From contig CAJMKE010000007.1 in NCBI GenBank assembly GCA_905213895.1, positions 56,315 through 120,314 on the forward strand: a DNA stretch of 64,000 nucleotides, read 5' to 3'. Below are positions 45,514 to 55,100 of this stretch, one piece after another. The position numbers and the translations under genes were made by a program. The notes below the pieces were generated by a model that saw nothing but the letters and a program-made list of their open reading frames with translations, made no database searches and was not told the DNA's origin. This DNA is from an uncultured Alistipes sp. GTDB taxonomy: Bacteria; Bacteroidota; Bacteroidia; Bacteroidales; Rikenellaceae. Within the stretch, counting starts at the first letter, position 1; each line of letters begins with the position of its first letter.

Positions 45514-47505
45514 ATGAAAACATTGAAAAAATTATTGTGTGCGATGCTCCTGCCGCTCAGTGCGCTTGCCGTTTCGTGCGCAGAAGACGATAACTGGGAG
45601 CCGGGCGGACCGGAAACCACGAACTGCTATGATGTCTATTTTCCGGAGAACCAGGAGTATACCGGTGATTTGGAAATCGACCCCGAAGCAGAACTGAAAT
45701 TTACCTATGTTGCACAGCGTAACAATGCCGATGGAGCAATTGTAGTTCCGGTAGAGATAACGACTAATACAGAGGGTTTGTATACTGTTTCGCCGATTGA
45801 GTTTGCAGACGGCGAAGATGAGACGACCTTTACCGTAACTCTCTCCGGCGAGAGTGAACTCAGTAAGAAATATTCGTTGGAAATCAACATTGTGGATCCT
45901 CAGTATGTCCCGCTGTATTCGACTGCGAACAATACGTCTTTGTTGTTGTCCCTTACGCGTGTCAAGTGGACGGAGGTGTTGTCAGGTACATTTATATCGG
46001 CATTCTGGGAGGAATCTCACGAATGCAAGATGTATCAGAAAGACGATTCGTCGCACTATAAGATTACGAACTTCCTCGGACTCGATACCGATTTCTTCTT
46101 CGAATGGGATGCAAAATCCAATATGTGCCAGTTGGACGGTTGGATATATACAGGATTCGATTATCAGGGCGATGCGAGTCAGCCGTCTTATCTTATGGAT
46201 GGAGTAGGCGTATTCAACACATGGCTTGGTGGCAACTTGTCTTGGGCGGCAATAGAACAGCAGCAAGGAATTCCGCAGCCTTATTACGACCCGGACAAGA
46301 AGGCGTTCTTCTTCCATCTGTTTGCAGGTGTTCCTGCTATAGGTGAAGGTCGTGGTTTCGGCTGGTACGACGAAGTGTTCCTGCTCGAAGGCGGAAGCCT
46401 CGGATGCGATTTGGCTCTTCAAATGATGCTGCCGAGCGAGTTCAATCCTGAGTTGTCGTCTAAGTACAATGATTACGAGAATCTTATCTACGCTATCACG
46501 GGAACCAATTTGACGAGCCTGCAATATGCGATTCTTCCTACGGAGGTTTACAACAACCCTGCGGCTGCCGGTATCGAAGATTTGGAGGCGTTCCTCAATG
46601 AGTACGGTATCGACGGTTCGGAGAAGGACAGCGAAGGCAAATCCGAGTTGGATTATATTGCAGAAGATGGCGGCTATGTCGGTATTTGGATTAAGCGCGA
46701 TGCCGGTGTCTCCTACACGATGTTCGCCAAGGCGACCAACGCCAAAGGAGAAAGTGCGTTCGTAACGTGCGAGTACAAAACTGCTAAGAAACCTGCTCCG
46801 TCAGACCCGAATGCCCCGATAGAAGGAAGTTACACCATGTCCTATTCCGAAGATAGCGGATATTCGTGTACGAATACTTTTACCGTGGAACCATCGGATA
46901 ATGAAAACGAATTTATCGTATCGGATTTGGGTGTGAGCGGTTCTCCGATTCAATATTACGGAGTTTACGATGCTGCAGCATCAACCTTTACACTTGACGG
47001 TACAGCGGTAGGTTACGAAAGCAACGGAAATGTTTTCGGCAGAATTAACATCTTTACCAAGAATGACAGGTCCGAAGGTTTCAGATATTGGTGCTATAAT
47101 GACCCGGAAAGCGATTCCGTAAATGATCCTTTGGTATTTAAGGTGGATGCACAGACGAAAAAACTCGTAGAATTGAATACTTGTTTGCATTTGCCGTTGA
47201 TTTCATTCTCCAACGGTTCGCCTGTTGAGCAAATAGGTGATTTGGCATATTTCCCTATCGGAACAGCACTTACCTATGTAAGCGCAGAATCGGCTTCGGC
47301 GAAATCATTCACTCGCTCAAATGTTCCGTTCAGCAGTGTGCGTAACATGAACACAGCGAAACCGCTTGCCAATTCGGCTGTAATCAAATCTGTCGCAGGT
47401 TCGAATGTTTGCAGTGCAACTGCAAAACGTCTCGAAGGTGCCAAATTTTCGATTAAGCCGGGTATCAAGAATGCAAAACTTACCAATGCGGTATCGAAGT
47501 TGTAA
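45514..47505 (+). CDS. Large surface lipoprotein of the right SusCD operon
   Basis: 663 residues with a lipobox-like LAVSC. N-terminal Calx-beta/DUF1735-like region (VYFPENQEYTGDLEIDPEAELKFTY, FADGEDETTFTVTLSGES), then parts matching the left 789-aa protein (TYVGIWIKRDAG... YTMFAKATNAKGESAF; GSYTMSYSEDSGYSCTNTFTVE; YYGVYDAAASTFTLDG) and a similar basic C-terminal tail. It is about 125 residues shorter, mainly in the middle. It follows susD by 40 bases and is followed by a terminator, so it closes the right SusCD unit. Confidence 0.72.
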   Translation: MKTLKKLLCAMLLPLSALAVSCAEDDNWEPGGPETTNCYDVYFPENQEYTGDLEIDPEAELKFTYVAQRNNADGAIVVPVEITTNTEGLYTVSPIEFADGEDETTFTVTLSGESELSKKYSLEINIVDPQYVPLYSTANNTSLLLSLTRVKWTEVLSGTFISAFWEESHECKMYQKDDSSHYKITNFLGLDTDFFFEWDAKSNMCQLDGWIYTGFDYQGDASQPSYLMDGVGVFNTWLGGNLSWAAIEQQQGIPQPYYDPDKKAFFFHLFAGVPAIGEGRGFGWYDEVFLLEGGSLGCDLALQMMLPSEFNPELSSKYNDYENLIYAITGTNLTSLQYAILPTEVYNNPAAAGIEDLEAFLNEYGIDGSEKDSEGKSELDYIAEDGGYVGIWIKRDAGVSYTMFAKATNAKGESAFVTCEYKTAKKPAPSDPNAPIEGSYTMSYSEDSGYSCTNTFTVEPSDNENEFIVSDLGVSGSPIQYYGVYDAAASTFTLDGTAVGYESNGNVFGRINIFTKNDRSEGFRYWCYNDPESDSVNDPLVFKVDAQTKKLVELNTCLHLPLISFSNGSPVEQIGDLAYFPIGTALTYVSAESASAKSFTRSNVPFSSVRNMNTAKPLANSAVIKSVAGSNVCSATAKRLEGAKFSIKPGIKNAKLTNAVSKL

Positions 47506-47534
47506 TCTGCGATAAGTAAGATTGTTATCCCAAG

Positions 47535-47564
47535 AAGTGAAGCCGCCGCGAGACGGCTTCACTT
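47535..47564 (+). terminator. Terminator of the right SusCD unit
   Basis: 11-bp arms (AAGTGAAGCCG at 47535-47545 and its complement at 47554-47564), then TTCGGGTTTTTG. It lies 30 bases after the lipoprotein stop. Confidence 0.75.
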
Positions 47565-47614
47565 TTCGGGTTTTTGAAAGAACCGTTCTCGGTTGCCGAT
47601 AGACGGTGAAAAAT

Positions 47615-47645
47615 TTTGCCGAACGGAGTAAAAGACGTATCTTTA
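47615..47645 (+). promoter_or_regulatory. Promoter of the right subtilase gene
   Basis: TTTG (47615-47618), 19 bases, TATCTTTA (47638-47645), one mismatch from consensus, 44 bases before the start codon. It suggests the right protease gene can be expressed apart from the invertible SusCD unit. Confidence 0.6.
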
Positions 47646-47689
47646 CGACGGATGAATAATTAATACTACATTTATCAGTTTATATTTTT

Positions 47690-49723
47690 ATGAGAAATTA
47701 TTTGTTATTGATTGCGACACTCCTGCTGTCGTCGTGCGTGCAGGATGCGACGGAAGGAGTAGTCGATATCGCGGGAGGAAACGAATCGGTTGCGACGAAA
47801 CTCGTGTTCACGTCGGAGCATGCCGAGCGCGGCGAACTTCTGGTCTGCTTCGAGGACGATGCGATTGCGCAAATCGAGGCGTCGGTATCGCGTTCGGAGA
47901 ATACCCGTTCGGGTATCGAAAGTTTCGATGCCGTACTCGAACGAATCGGCGTCAGGTCGATGGAGCGTCTGTTTCCGGTAGATGTCCGGAACGAGGAGCG
48001 CACCCGTGCGGCGGGTCTGCACCGCTGGTACGTGGTGGAGTTCGAGGAGGAGAGCGACCTCGATGCCGCGGCATTGGCAATGGCGGAGGTCGCGGAGGTT
48101 CGTCTGGTCGAATTCAACCAGAAACTGAAATCGGTTCACGACGGCAATTTCATTCCGCTTTCGGAGAATACGGTCGCCGCACCGGCATCGTCTACGCGAG
48201 CCGTAACCTATCAGTTCAACGACACTTACCTGCCAAAGCAGTGGCACTATATCAATACCGGCGACACGTCGGTCTATTCGGGTGCGAAAGCGGGTGCTGA
48301 CGTGAACTGCGAGGAGGCTTGGAAACTCTGTACGGGCGACCCGAGCATCATCGTGGCAATCGTCGACCACTGCGTGCAGTGGGACCACCCCGATTTGGCA
48401 GCCAACATGTGGGTCAATCCGCGCGAGAGCAGCGGCGCATCGGGCGTCGATGACGACGGCAACGGATATGTGGACGACATCCACGGCTACAACTTTTACA
48501 GCAATACCGTCCTTACGATTGCTACCGTAGAGGGAGCCCACCACGGAACTCACGTTGCGGGTACGGTCGCTGCGGTGAACAACAACGGAACGGGCGTATG
48601 CGGCATCGCGGGCGGTTCGGGCAAGAACGACGGCGTGAAACTGATGTCGTGCCAGATTTTCCACAACGGCAAGGGAACCAATTCGAGAGCGACCGCTCCG
48701 GCAATCAAATATGCGGCGGACAACGGTGCGTCGATTATCCAGTGCAGTTACGGATATGAAGCGGGAAGTTATACGTCGGACGCCCAGTACGCAGTACGCG
48801 ACAGTGCCGAGAAAGAGGCAATCGACTACTTCATCAAAACGAAGAACAACGATGTTCTGGACGGCGGTCTGGCAATCTTCGCTGCGGGCAACGACATGCG
48901 CGGCATGTCGGGCTATCCGGCTGCCTATCGCGACTATATCTCGGTAACGGCGATGTCGTGCGACTATACTCCGGCATACTACACCAATTACGGACCGGGC
49001 TGCAACGTAGCGGCTCCGGGCGGAGACGTATACCAGAATTATTGGGATACGGGCAATATTTCAGATGCCCCGAATATGCCATCTTCGCAGGTGCTTTCGA
49101 CCGTTCTCAACAGCGGTTACGGCTATGCGCAGGGAACGTCGATGGCATGCCCTCACATGTCGGGCGTGGCGGCACTGGGTCTCTCGTATGCGCACAAACT
49201 CGGCAAGCACTTCACGGTAGACGAGTTCAAGGCTCTGCTGCTCACGTCGGTGAACGAGATAGACCGCTACTGCACGGGAACCAAGGATTACGTAACGCAG
49301 AGCGGAATGAAAGCCACTCTCAATCTTGCACCGTATAAAGGCAAGATGGGTACGGGATGCATCGACGCTTATCAGGTGCTGATGAACATCGAGGGTACGC
49401 CGTGCGTTCCGGTAAGGGTCGGAACCAAGCAGGCTGTCGATATTACGAATATCGTCGGCAAGGGTGCTTCGGGCATGACTTTCCTCGGCATTGAGATTTC
49501 GGAGGCAGACAAGGCGAAAGTCGGATTGGAGGGTTCGGTTTCCGTATCCTCGTCGGGCAAACTCTCCATCAAGTGTACCAAGGCGGGTTCGGCTCGCGTG
49601 AAGATTCGCTTCATCGCGGGCGGAAATACCGCAGGCACTGATACGACGATGGGCGGTATGGAGTTGTCGAAGGAGTTCGTAATCGTGGCGCGCGGATTCT
49701 CGCGCAACGACGGCTGGTTGTAA
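47690..49723 (+). CDS. Subtilisin-like (S8) protease lipoprotein, right copy
   Basis: 677 residues with a lipobox (LSSC, Cys16). Triad: Asp226 (AIVDHCVQWDHPDL), His285 (HGTHVAG), Ser484 (GTSMACPHMSG), with AAGND for the oxyanion Asn. The prodomain has the same motif as the left copy (FPVDVRNEERTRAAGLHRWY). Overall the two proteases are close paralogues, with the same rare D-x-C change in the Asp motif. The C-terminal beta-sandwich (about 580-677) ends in GFSRNDGWL, like the left ENHSANGGWL. It heads a two-gene unit with the lipocalin-like gene. Confidence 0.9.
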   Translation: MRNYLLLIATLLLSSCVQDATEGVVDIAGGNESVATKLVFTSEHAERGELLVCFEDDAIAQIEASVSRSENTRSGIESFDAVLERIGVRSMERLFPVDVRNEERTRAAGLHRWYVVEFEEESDLDAAALAMAEVAEVRLVEFNQKLKSVHDGNFIPLSENTVAAPASSTRAVTYQFNDTYLPKQWHYINTGDTSVYSGAKAGADVNCEEAWKLCTGDPSIIVAIVDHCVQWDHPDLAANMWVNPRESSGASGVDDDGNGYVDDIHGYNFYSNTVLTIATVEGAHHGTHVAGTVAAVNNNGTGVCGIAGGSGKNDGVKLMSCQIFHNGKGTNSRATAPAIKYAADNGASIIQCSYGYEAGSYTSDAQYAVRDSAEKEAIDYFIKTKNNDVLDGGLAIFAAGNDMRGMSGYPAAYRDYISVTAMSCDYTPAYYTNYGPGCNVAAPGGDVYQNYWDTGNISDAPNMPSSQVLSTVLNSGYGYAQGTSMACPHMSGVAALGLSYAHKLGKHFTVDEFKALLLTSVNEIDRYCTGTKDYVTQSGMKATLNLAPYKGKMGTGCIDAYQVLMNIEGTPCVPVRVGTKQAVDITNIVGKGASGMTFLGIEISEADKAKVGLEGSVSVSSSGKLSIKCTKAGSARVKIRFIAGGNTAGTDTTMGGMELSKEFVIVARGFSRNDGWL

Positions 49724-49744
49724 ATCTTATAGCATTGTGATATT

Positions 49745-50221
49745 ATGAAGAAGATAGGAATATTTATGGCGATATTGGCGGTTGCAGCCGTATTGATGCC
49801 TTCCTGCTCGGAATCATCCAAACAAAAGACGGATACGGCTTATGCGATGATTGTGGGCGAGTGGCACATGGTTTCGTATAGCGGCGAGATGTCCGAGAAT
49901 GTCGATTTGTACATGAAGTTCGATGCCGACCGCAAGTTCGTATTGTACCAGAAGGTGAGATTCCCGTATTTCGTCAAATATGGCGGTCAGTATTCGATAA
50001 CCGACGGAGTGCTTACGGGCTTGTATGACGACAATACGCCGACCAATACGTATAAGGTCGAACTCGGCGACGAGAACAAGCGGCTGATTCTGACGAAATC
50101 GGATACTCCCGACGACATTACGGTTCTGGTCAGGGAGGCTATCCCGTCGGGCGTAACCGACGGTGCGAAGAACCTCACCACCCGCGGCGAAGAGGTGTAC
50201 GATGTCAGGAGATTCTTTTAG
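49745..50221 (+). CDS. Lipocalin-like lipoprotein (right copy)
   Basis: 158 residues with a lipobox (LMPSC, Cys21). MIVGEWHMVSYSG, then short strands (YMKFDADRKFVLYQKV, GGQYSITDGVLTGLYDD) place it beside the left 157-aa protein, whose matching parts are IVGEWHLVSW and YMSFGDDGTFDIYQR. It follows the subtilase by 21 bases. Function unknown; its constant pairing with this protease is the best clue. Confidence 0.7.
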   Translation: MKKIGIFMAILAVAAVLMPSCSESSKQKTDTAYAMIVGEWHMVSYSGEMSENVDLYMKFDADRKFVLYQKVRFPYFVKYGGQYSITDGVLTGLYDDNTPTNTYKVELGDENKRLILTKSDTPDDITVLVREAIPSGVTDGAKNLTTRGEEVYDVRRFF

Positions 50222-50232
50222 CACGCAGCACC

Positions 50233-50268
50233 GTTAAAGCCCTTAACGACCTTAAAGACTTTAAGGAC
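50233..50268. repeat. 9-bp tandem repeat array R6
   Basis: Four 9-bp units, containing CCTTAAAG-A-CTTTAAGG, a perfect palindrome. It lies 12 bases after the lipocalin-like stop. Confidence 0.7.
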
Positions 50269-50277
50269 TGATTAAAG

Positions 50278-50309
50278 TGTCAGCCGCCCTTTGCAGAGGG
50301 CGGCTGACA
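50278..50309. terminator. Hairpin between convergent genes
   Basis: Perfect 13-bp arms (50278-50290 and 50297-50309), then TTTGTTG on the plus strand. It can serve the right lipocalin-like gene and perhaps the convergent amidase gene. Confidence 0.7.
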
Positions 50310-50317
50310 TTTGTTGT

Positions 50318-50325
50318 GGGGGGGG
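50318..50325. repeat. Homopolymer of eight G near the amidase stop
   Basis: Eight Gs three bases outside the stop codon of the minus-strand gene at 50329. Outside any coding region; its effect, if any, is unclear. Confidence 0.5.
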
Positions 50326-50328
50326 AGG

Positions 50329-51369
50329 CTATTCCCCGAACAGAAAGTCGAACGGGTGCGATACGGGGCGGAATGCGGATGTCGCATCGCCCGTATAGGT
50401 CGTTCCGTCGCTGAGTATGAGTACGCGCTCGGGCGAACCTTTCGAGAAGTCCACGTCCGCCAGATTCACGTGGAAAGTACCCATCGAAAGTGTCGGCTCG
50501 AAGAAATAGACCCTGTTTTTCTGGTCGGCGACGACCCGCCAGCGCGTCGATGCGATATGCGGCGCGTCGGGAGTGGATATTCCGTATGGAACGGATACGT
50601 TGCGCATGACGGACATTACCGTCGGGACGGCGATTTTCGGGTCTGCGCTCTGCTCTACCGCATTTATGTAGAATGACGCGCGCACGAAGCGGTCGGACGA
50701 ACGGTTCGTGCCGGGCAGCATCACAAGCCCGCCGATTTGCCGCCAGTAGTCGTTTACCGCCAGTTGCCGGTCGTATGTCGGCGAGTTGGTGAGTACCTGA
50801 TACTCGCGCCCGTGATGAATCGACAGCCGCCCGTCGATATATTCGAAAATCGCGCTGTCGCCCGAAGCGTCGGTTACCGCCAGATGCAGCCGCGACTGTA
50901 CGCCGTTCGGCAGGTCGGGCGAATCGATTCTGAATTTGTCTTCCGACATCGCCGCAACGGCTTCATCGACGGTGGCGAAATTGTCCAGCACATATTGTGT
51001 CCAGATGCTCAATCCCATGACGGGGCGTTTGTCGTCGGGGAGGGAGTAGACGGTTTCGGGCAGGAAAAGCAGGCTTGCGACAAGTCCAGCCTCGTTCATC
51101 CCGTCGCATATGCCGATGTCGTAGCCCGCAGCCGCGAGCGAACCGTATTTCGATGTCCAGAACACGGTGTCGTCGGTTTTCGCACCCCGTCGGGCGATGC
51201 CGCGCGGGAAGATGTAGAGATTGGTGTGCGGGTCTTCTTTCCAGTCCATTGTGCGACCCGTTACCGTCATTCCGTCGGGTCCGAGATACACGGCGCGGGT
51301 GCATGCTTCGGCAGGCTGCTCCGCTGTGAGCGAGACGATGCCGAGCAGCGATAAAATCGATTTTTTCAT
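50329..51369 (-). CDS. Choloylglycine-hydrolase-family (linear amide) hydrolase, secreted
   Basis: 346 residues. A signal peptide is followed directly by the predicted nucleophile Cys23 (AEACTRAVYLGPDGMTVTGRTMDW). The Ntn-hydrolase needs this Cys at the mature N-terminus. Arg39 and Asp42 of GRTMDW, the Asn of LTNSPTYDRQ and the Arg of NRSSDRFVRASFY match active-site positions of the bile-salt hydrolase/penicillin V acylase family. The substrate (conjugated bile salt, acyl-homoserine lactone or another amide) cannot be decided here; the export signal and TNSPTYD lean toward the PVA-like, periplasmic subgroup. It stands alone and is read convergently with the right lipocalin-like gene. Confidence 0.87.
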   Translation of the reverse strand: MKKSILSLLGIVSLTAEQPAEACTRAVYLGPDGMTVTGRTMDWKEDPHTNLYIFPRGIARRGAKTDDTVFWTSKYGSLAAAGYDIGICDGMNEAGLVASLLFLPETVYSLPDDKRPVMGLSIWTQYVLDNFATVDEAVAAMSEDKFRIDSPDLPNGVQSRLHLAVTDASGDSAIFEYIDGRLSIHHGREYQVLTNSPTYDRQLAVNDYWRQIGGLVMLPGTNRSSDRFVRASFYINAVEQSADPKIAVPTVMSVMRNVSVPYGISTPDAPHIASTRWRVVADQKNRVYFFEPTLSMGTFHVNLADVDFSKGSPERVLILSDGTTYTGDATSAFRPVSHPFDFLFGE

Positions 51370-51457
51370 AACAACAGAGTTTTTTTATGCCGTCTGATGC
51401 AAATATGGTGCAATCCTGCACGACACACGCTGCGGTGTGCGGGCATGGCGACTGAAC

Positions 51458-51484
51458 GAAAATGACCTTAAAGACCCTAACGTC
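51458..51484. repeat. 9-bp tandem repeat array R7 (short)
   Basis: Three 9-bp units (GAAAATGAC, CTTAAAGAC, CCTAACGTC) about 90 bases upstream of the amidase start. The most eroded of the seven arrays. Confidence 0.5.
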
Positions 51485-51564
51485 GGCAAACCCGCCGAAA
51501 AAATGATAGCGGAGGATTATATTTCTTAAATTCAACATTTTTTTGTGCGATACCCTGCAAAAGT

Positions 51565-51597
51565 GTTGTTCGGAATGCGAAAAAATTTCTAACTTTG
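51565..51597 (+). promoter_or_regulatory. Promoter of a possible RNA gene
   Basis: GTTG (51565-51568), 21 bases, TAACTTTG (51590-51597), a perfect -7 box with one mismatch at -33. No protein gene follows for 560 bases, so the transcript is probably non-coding. Confidence 0.5.
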
Positions 51598-51602
51598 TCA
51601 TT

Positions 51603-51862
51603 GCCGAGGGCGTAAGCCCGAAGCGGACATAGTTTGATGAAAGTGTTTTCGCTTTTGTCCTTACGTGAGAATGTAGCAGTTTTCAAAGAATCAAGGGCAA
51701 CGAACGACACTCGTTTCTTGTTTAGATAAGGGGCAAGGTGTATCTGCACACCTCGATATTCCATATCTATCCAAGTGTGGGGTATCGCGTTGTTTATTTG
51801 ATTCGAGGTCTTGCTACAACCTTCACGTAGATAAACGAAATTCAACTCCACACTTTCCATGT
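51603..51862 (+). ncRNA. Candidate structured non-coding RNA
   Basis: About 260 bases with no convincing protein frame but with several nested helices. GGGC-GUAA-GCCC at 51608-51619 is a GNRA-capped hairpin. AGGUGU/ACACCU pairs at 51736-51753, and AAGUGUGG (51773-51780) pairs with CCACACUU (51848-51855) around inner helices. A -7 box lies just upstream. Candidates are the Bacteroidales-1 RNA motif or a 6S-like RNA; I could not confirm either. The strand is chosen from the promoter, and the helices also fit the other strand. No clear terminator was found, so the 3' end is arbitrary. Confidence 0.35.
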
Positions 51863-51935
51863 TTATACATAACCGATTATCGGGGAGCGGATAGTAAGAT
51901 TCGGTGCAGGAAAAACGGAAGTAAATTTACCATTG

Positions 51936-52010
51936 CCGTCATTCTGAGTGAAACGAAGAATTTGTTTCGTATAGCATCTATTAGATGTTTCGCTGCGCTC
52001 AACATGACGG
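51936..52010. repeat. Interspersed hairpin repeat (CATTCTGAG...CAACATGACGG)
   Basis: Arms CCGTCATTCTGAGTGAAACG (from 51936) and CGCTGCGCTCAACATGACGG (to 52010) are imperfectly complementary. Read on the minus strand it gives the HVERSETS...RFTQND phrase that recurs as a false ORF in many Bacteroidetes genomes, so it is a known type of genomic repeat. The stretch 51863-52163 otherwise holds nothing I can identify. Confidence 0.65.
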
Positions 52011-52163
52011 TATGGATATTCTGCCGGGACGAGATGTAAGAAAATTAGATTTAATCTATATTGTATCGTACTCTTTTGTCGGGGATGTGCGGTGCCGTAA
52101 ACAGCGAGTTGTAGTAACAACATAAATAATTACCTAACTTATTCACCAACAAACCCTATTTTT

Positions 52164-55100
52164 ATGAGAAAATTTGCACTGTTTCTGATGATTGGGGTGG
52201 TCGGCTTTATCGCATGCGAAAAACAAGGCATCGATTCCAATGAGCCGGTCTACCCGTCTCCGGAGGCTGTCGTCGTAGACGACGAGGCGTGCGGAGAGAA
52301 CAGCATCGCGCTCCTTTTCGACGGTAGTGCGGCAATCAAGGCGGGAGCCGAGAGTTTCACTTCCGCCCTTACGCCTGCCGACGAGGGAGAGCCGATTTCG
52401 ATAACGCGGGAGGCGAGCCGTCCGGATGCCTGCAACCCCGTTTTCGAGAATCTTCCTGTCGGGATTTACACGGCTTCCGTGTACGCCACCTATCCCGACG
52501 GAACTTCGACCGCTCCCGTATTTGCCAAGGATTCCGAAGGAACGGTCGTGAAACTGAAAATCGAGGGTGCTTCGCTGGCTGCAAAACTCGCCTATGCGAC
52601 ATCGTCGTCTCTTGCCTTTACATGGAGCGTCAGCGGATTCGAGGATGTCGCCGAGGACCGCGCGACGGCATACAGTTTCGGCATTTACAAGGATGCGGAG
52701 TGCAAGAACCTCATCGTTTCATGGCAGACGGAAGCGAACCACGCAATCTGGGACGGAAATCTCGCGGACGGTTCTCCGCAGTTCGAGTTCTCGGGTCTGG
52801 ACAGAAATACCGACTACTGGTTTGCGGTAAAAGACCTCGACCACAATGTCGCCTCTGCGCCGGTCAAGGGCAGAACTCTCGATTTCACGATAGTAGTGCC
52901 GAACGCCGCCGAGCCGGTCGAGCCGAAAGGCGTGGCTCTGGCGGAGGATTTCAGCGAACTCGTCTGGGGCGGCAACTATCTGCGCGGCTCTGCCGCCTAT
53001 TCGGCTGATGACCGTAACCTTGCGACCGCGTTCGACAAGGCGGAGGGCGTGAATCCTATCGACGGCGGAGCATGGAAATGGTATCTGGTAGGTCCGACTG
53101 TCGAAATAGGACTGTTCAATACGATGAAACATGCCGTCGAGCATTCGCGTCTCGGTTCGTGGGGCATCTGCCACGAAGTGCCGAACGATAAGGATTCGCC
53201 CGTCTGCGGCAGAACCGCCCATCTCAAACTGGGGTCGGGCAATAAGACCGCGCTTATTTGTACGCCGGCATTGACCAACCTCAAATCGGTGGCTACCGTC
53301 GAATTGGAGTTCGAGCAGGCGCGCTACGATTCGGACCCGACGACTGGTGCGGTATATCTGCTCAACGAGTCCGCGCACGGCGGCAAGTCGGGAGGATACG
53401 AGGTAACCCCTTCCATGTCGGAACTTACTCCGACCGCCGAATTCGAAATCAAGGCGGGACGTACGTTCACGACGGAGAAAATAGTTCTCAAAAACGTCGC
53501 TCCGGGTGCGCGTATAGGTATCGGCTCTATCCGCAAGGACGGTTCGACACCGGGTTCGTCGCAGCACCGCATGTATCTGGACAACGTCATCGTCAGGGTC
53601 GTAGCCTACGAATTGACCGAAATCGACCTTGACAAGCCGGTTATCGTCTCCGCCGAAGCCACGGCGGACGAGATTGCCGTCAAATGGAACAAGGTCGAGA
53701 AGGCATCGGGATACGTTCTTGAATATAAGGAAAGCAATGCCGGGCAATATACGGCTGTCGAACTCGGCGATGTTCAGGAATATAAAATCGGAGGGTTGAA
53801 AGGCTCGACGGTTTACCTGATTCGCATCAAGGCGGTCGAAAAGGTTTCGGAAAGCGAATCCGAATACTCCGACGTCAAGCAGGTGGAGACCCTCGTAAAA
53901 GCCAAGTTCCCGATGATTGCGCGCACTGCCGATGAATTCATAGCGATTCTCAACGATAGCGACGGATTGCGCACTGCGACGGCAACCGACGAAATCCAGA
54001 TTGCGGACAATCTCGATTTCGCGGGCAAGACATTGCCGGCGGGAGTGGTATTCTCGGGTACGCTCAACGGCAATAACTTCACAATCAGCAATATCGTTGC
54101 AAATCACGCATTGTTCGCATCCGTCGTCAATGCCCGTGATTTGACAATCGACGAATCCTGTGCATTTACGGCAACCGAAGCCGCTCCGCTCGCATCTCTG
54201 GCGGTCGAGGCGACGGGAACAGTGTCGAATGTCGTGAACAAGGCTGCCGTATCCGTCTCGGCGACGGGCGCGGGAGATGCTGCCGTGGCGGTTTCCGGCA
54301 TCGTGGCAATCAACAGCGCGAAACTGGATGCCTGCAAGAACTACGGCGCAGTAACCTATACCTCTTCCGCAGCATCCTGCGGTGTTTTGGTCGCAGGATT
54401 GGCGGCTTATAGCGACGGCGCGATTGACCGGTGCGAGAATCACGGCGCAGTAAAGGTGTCCGTTCCGTATCTGTCGGGTCTCGGCACTGTCAAGGACGTC
54501 GAGAATATTCCGGTACATGTAGGCGGACTGGTGGCTCATTTGGGGCAGAATGCGCCCGTAACCGGTTCTGTCAACGAGGGCGATGTCGATTACGATATTA
54601 CGGCTGCCGAAAACATGGCTGTATCGTGCGGAACGAACCGTCCGCGCGTGGGCGGTATCGTCGGTCTGGCATACAGCGACATCACCTCGTGCCGCAATAA
54701 CGGCAGACTCGACGTCTGCGTAGCCACGTCGGACAGATCCGTCAGCAAGAACAACTATCCGATAAACGTCGGCGGTATCTCCGGAGGTGCTTTCGCCGGT
54801 GCGACCGGTGCGGCATGTTCCGATGTTACGGACTGCATCAACAACGGAGAGATTGATTTCACGACCTACTGCGACGGAGCGATACCTACATGCGGCGGCA
54901 TCGTCGGATATCCTGGGTACGAAAACTCCTCGCAGACCAACCTCATCACCCGCTGCGTGAATAACGGTACAATCAACGTATTCGCGCAGGACGAAATACG
55001 TGTCGGCGGCATCAACGGCGGAACGGGCAACGTTACCTACTGCAAGAATTACGGAGCGGTAAAAGGCACTGTGCCGTATGGCGATGCGACCATAGGCGGC

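Noticed and set aside
51477..51860. 127-codon minus-strand frame starting MESVELNFVYLREGC
   Set aside because: It overlaps the structured stretch and lacks family features; probably a by-chance frame over an RNA gene or repeat.
51863..52123. Minus-strand frame containing HVERSETS...RFTQND
   Set aside because: This phrase is the translation of a common Bacteroidetes interspersed hairpin repeat, not a protein.
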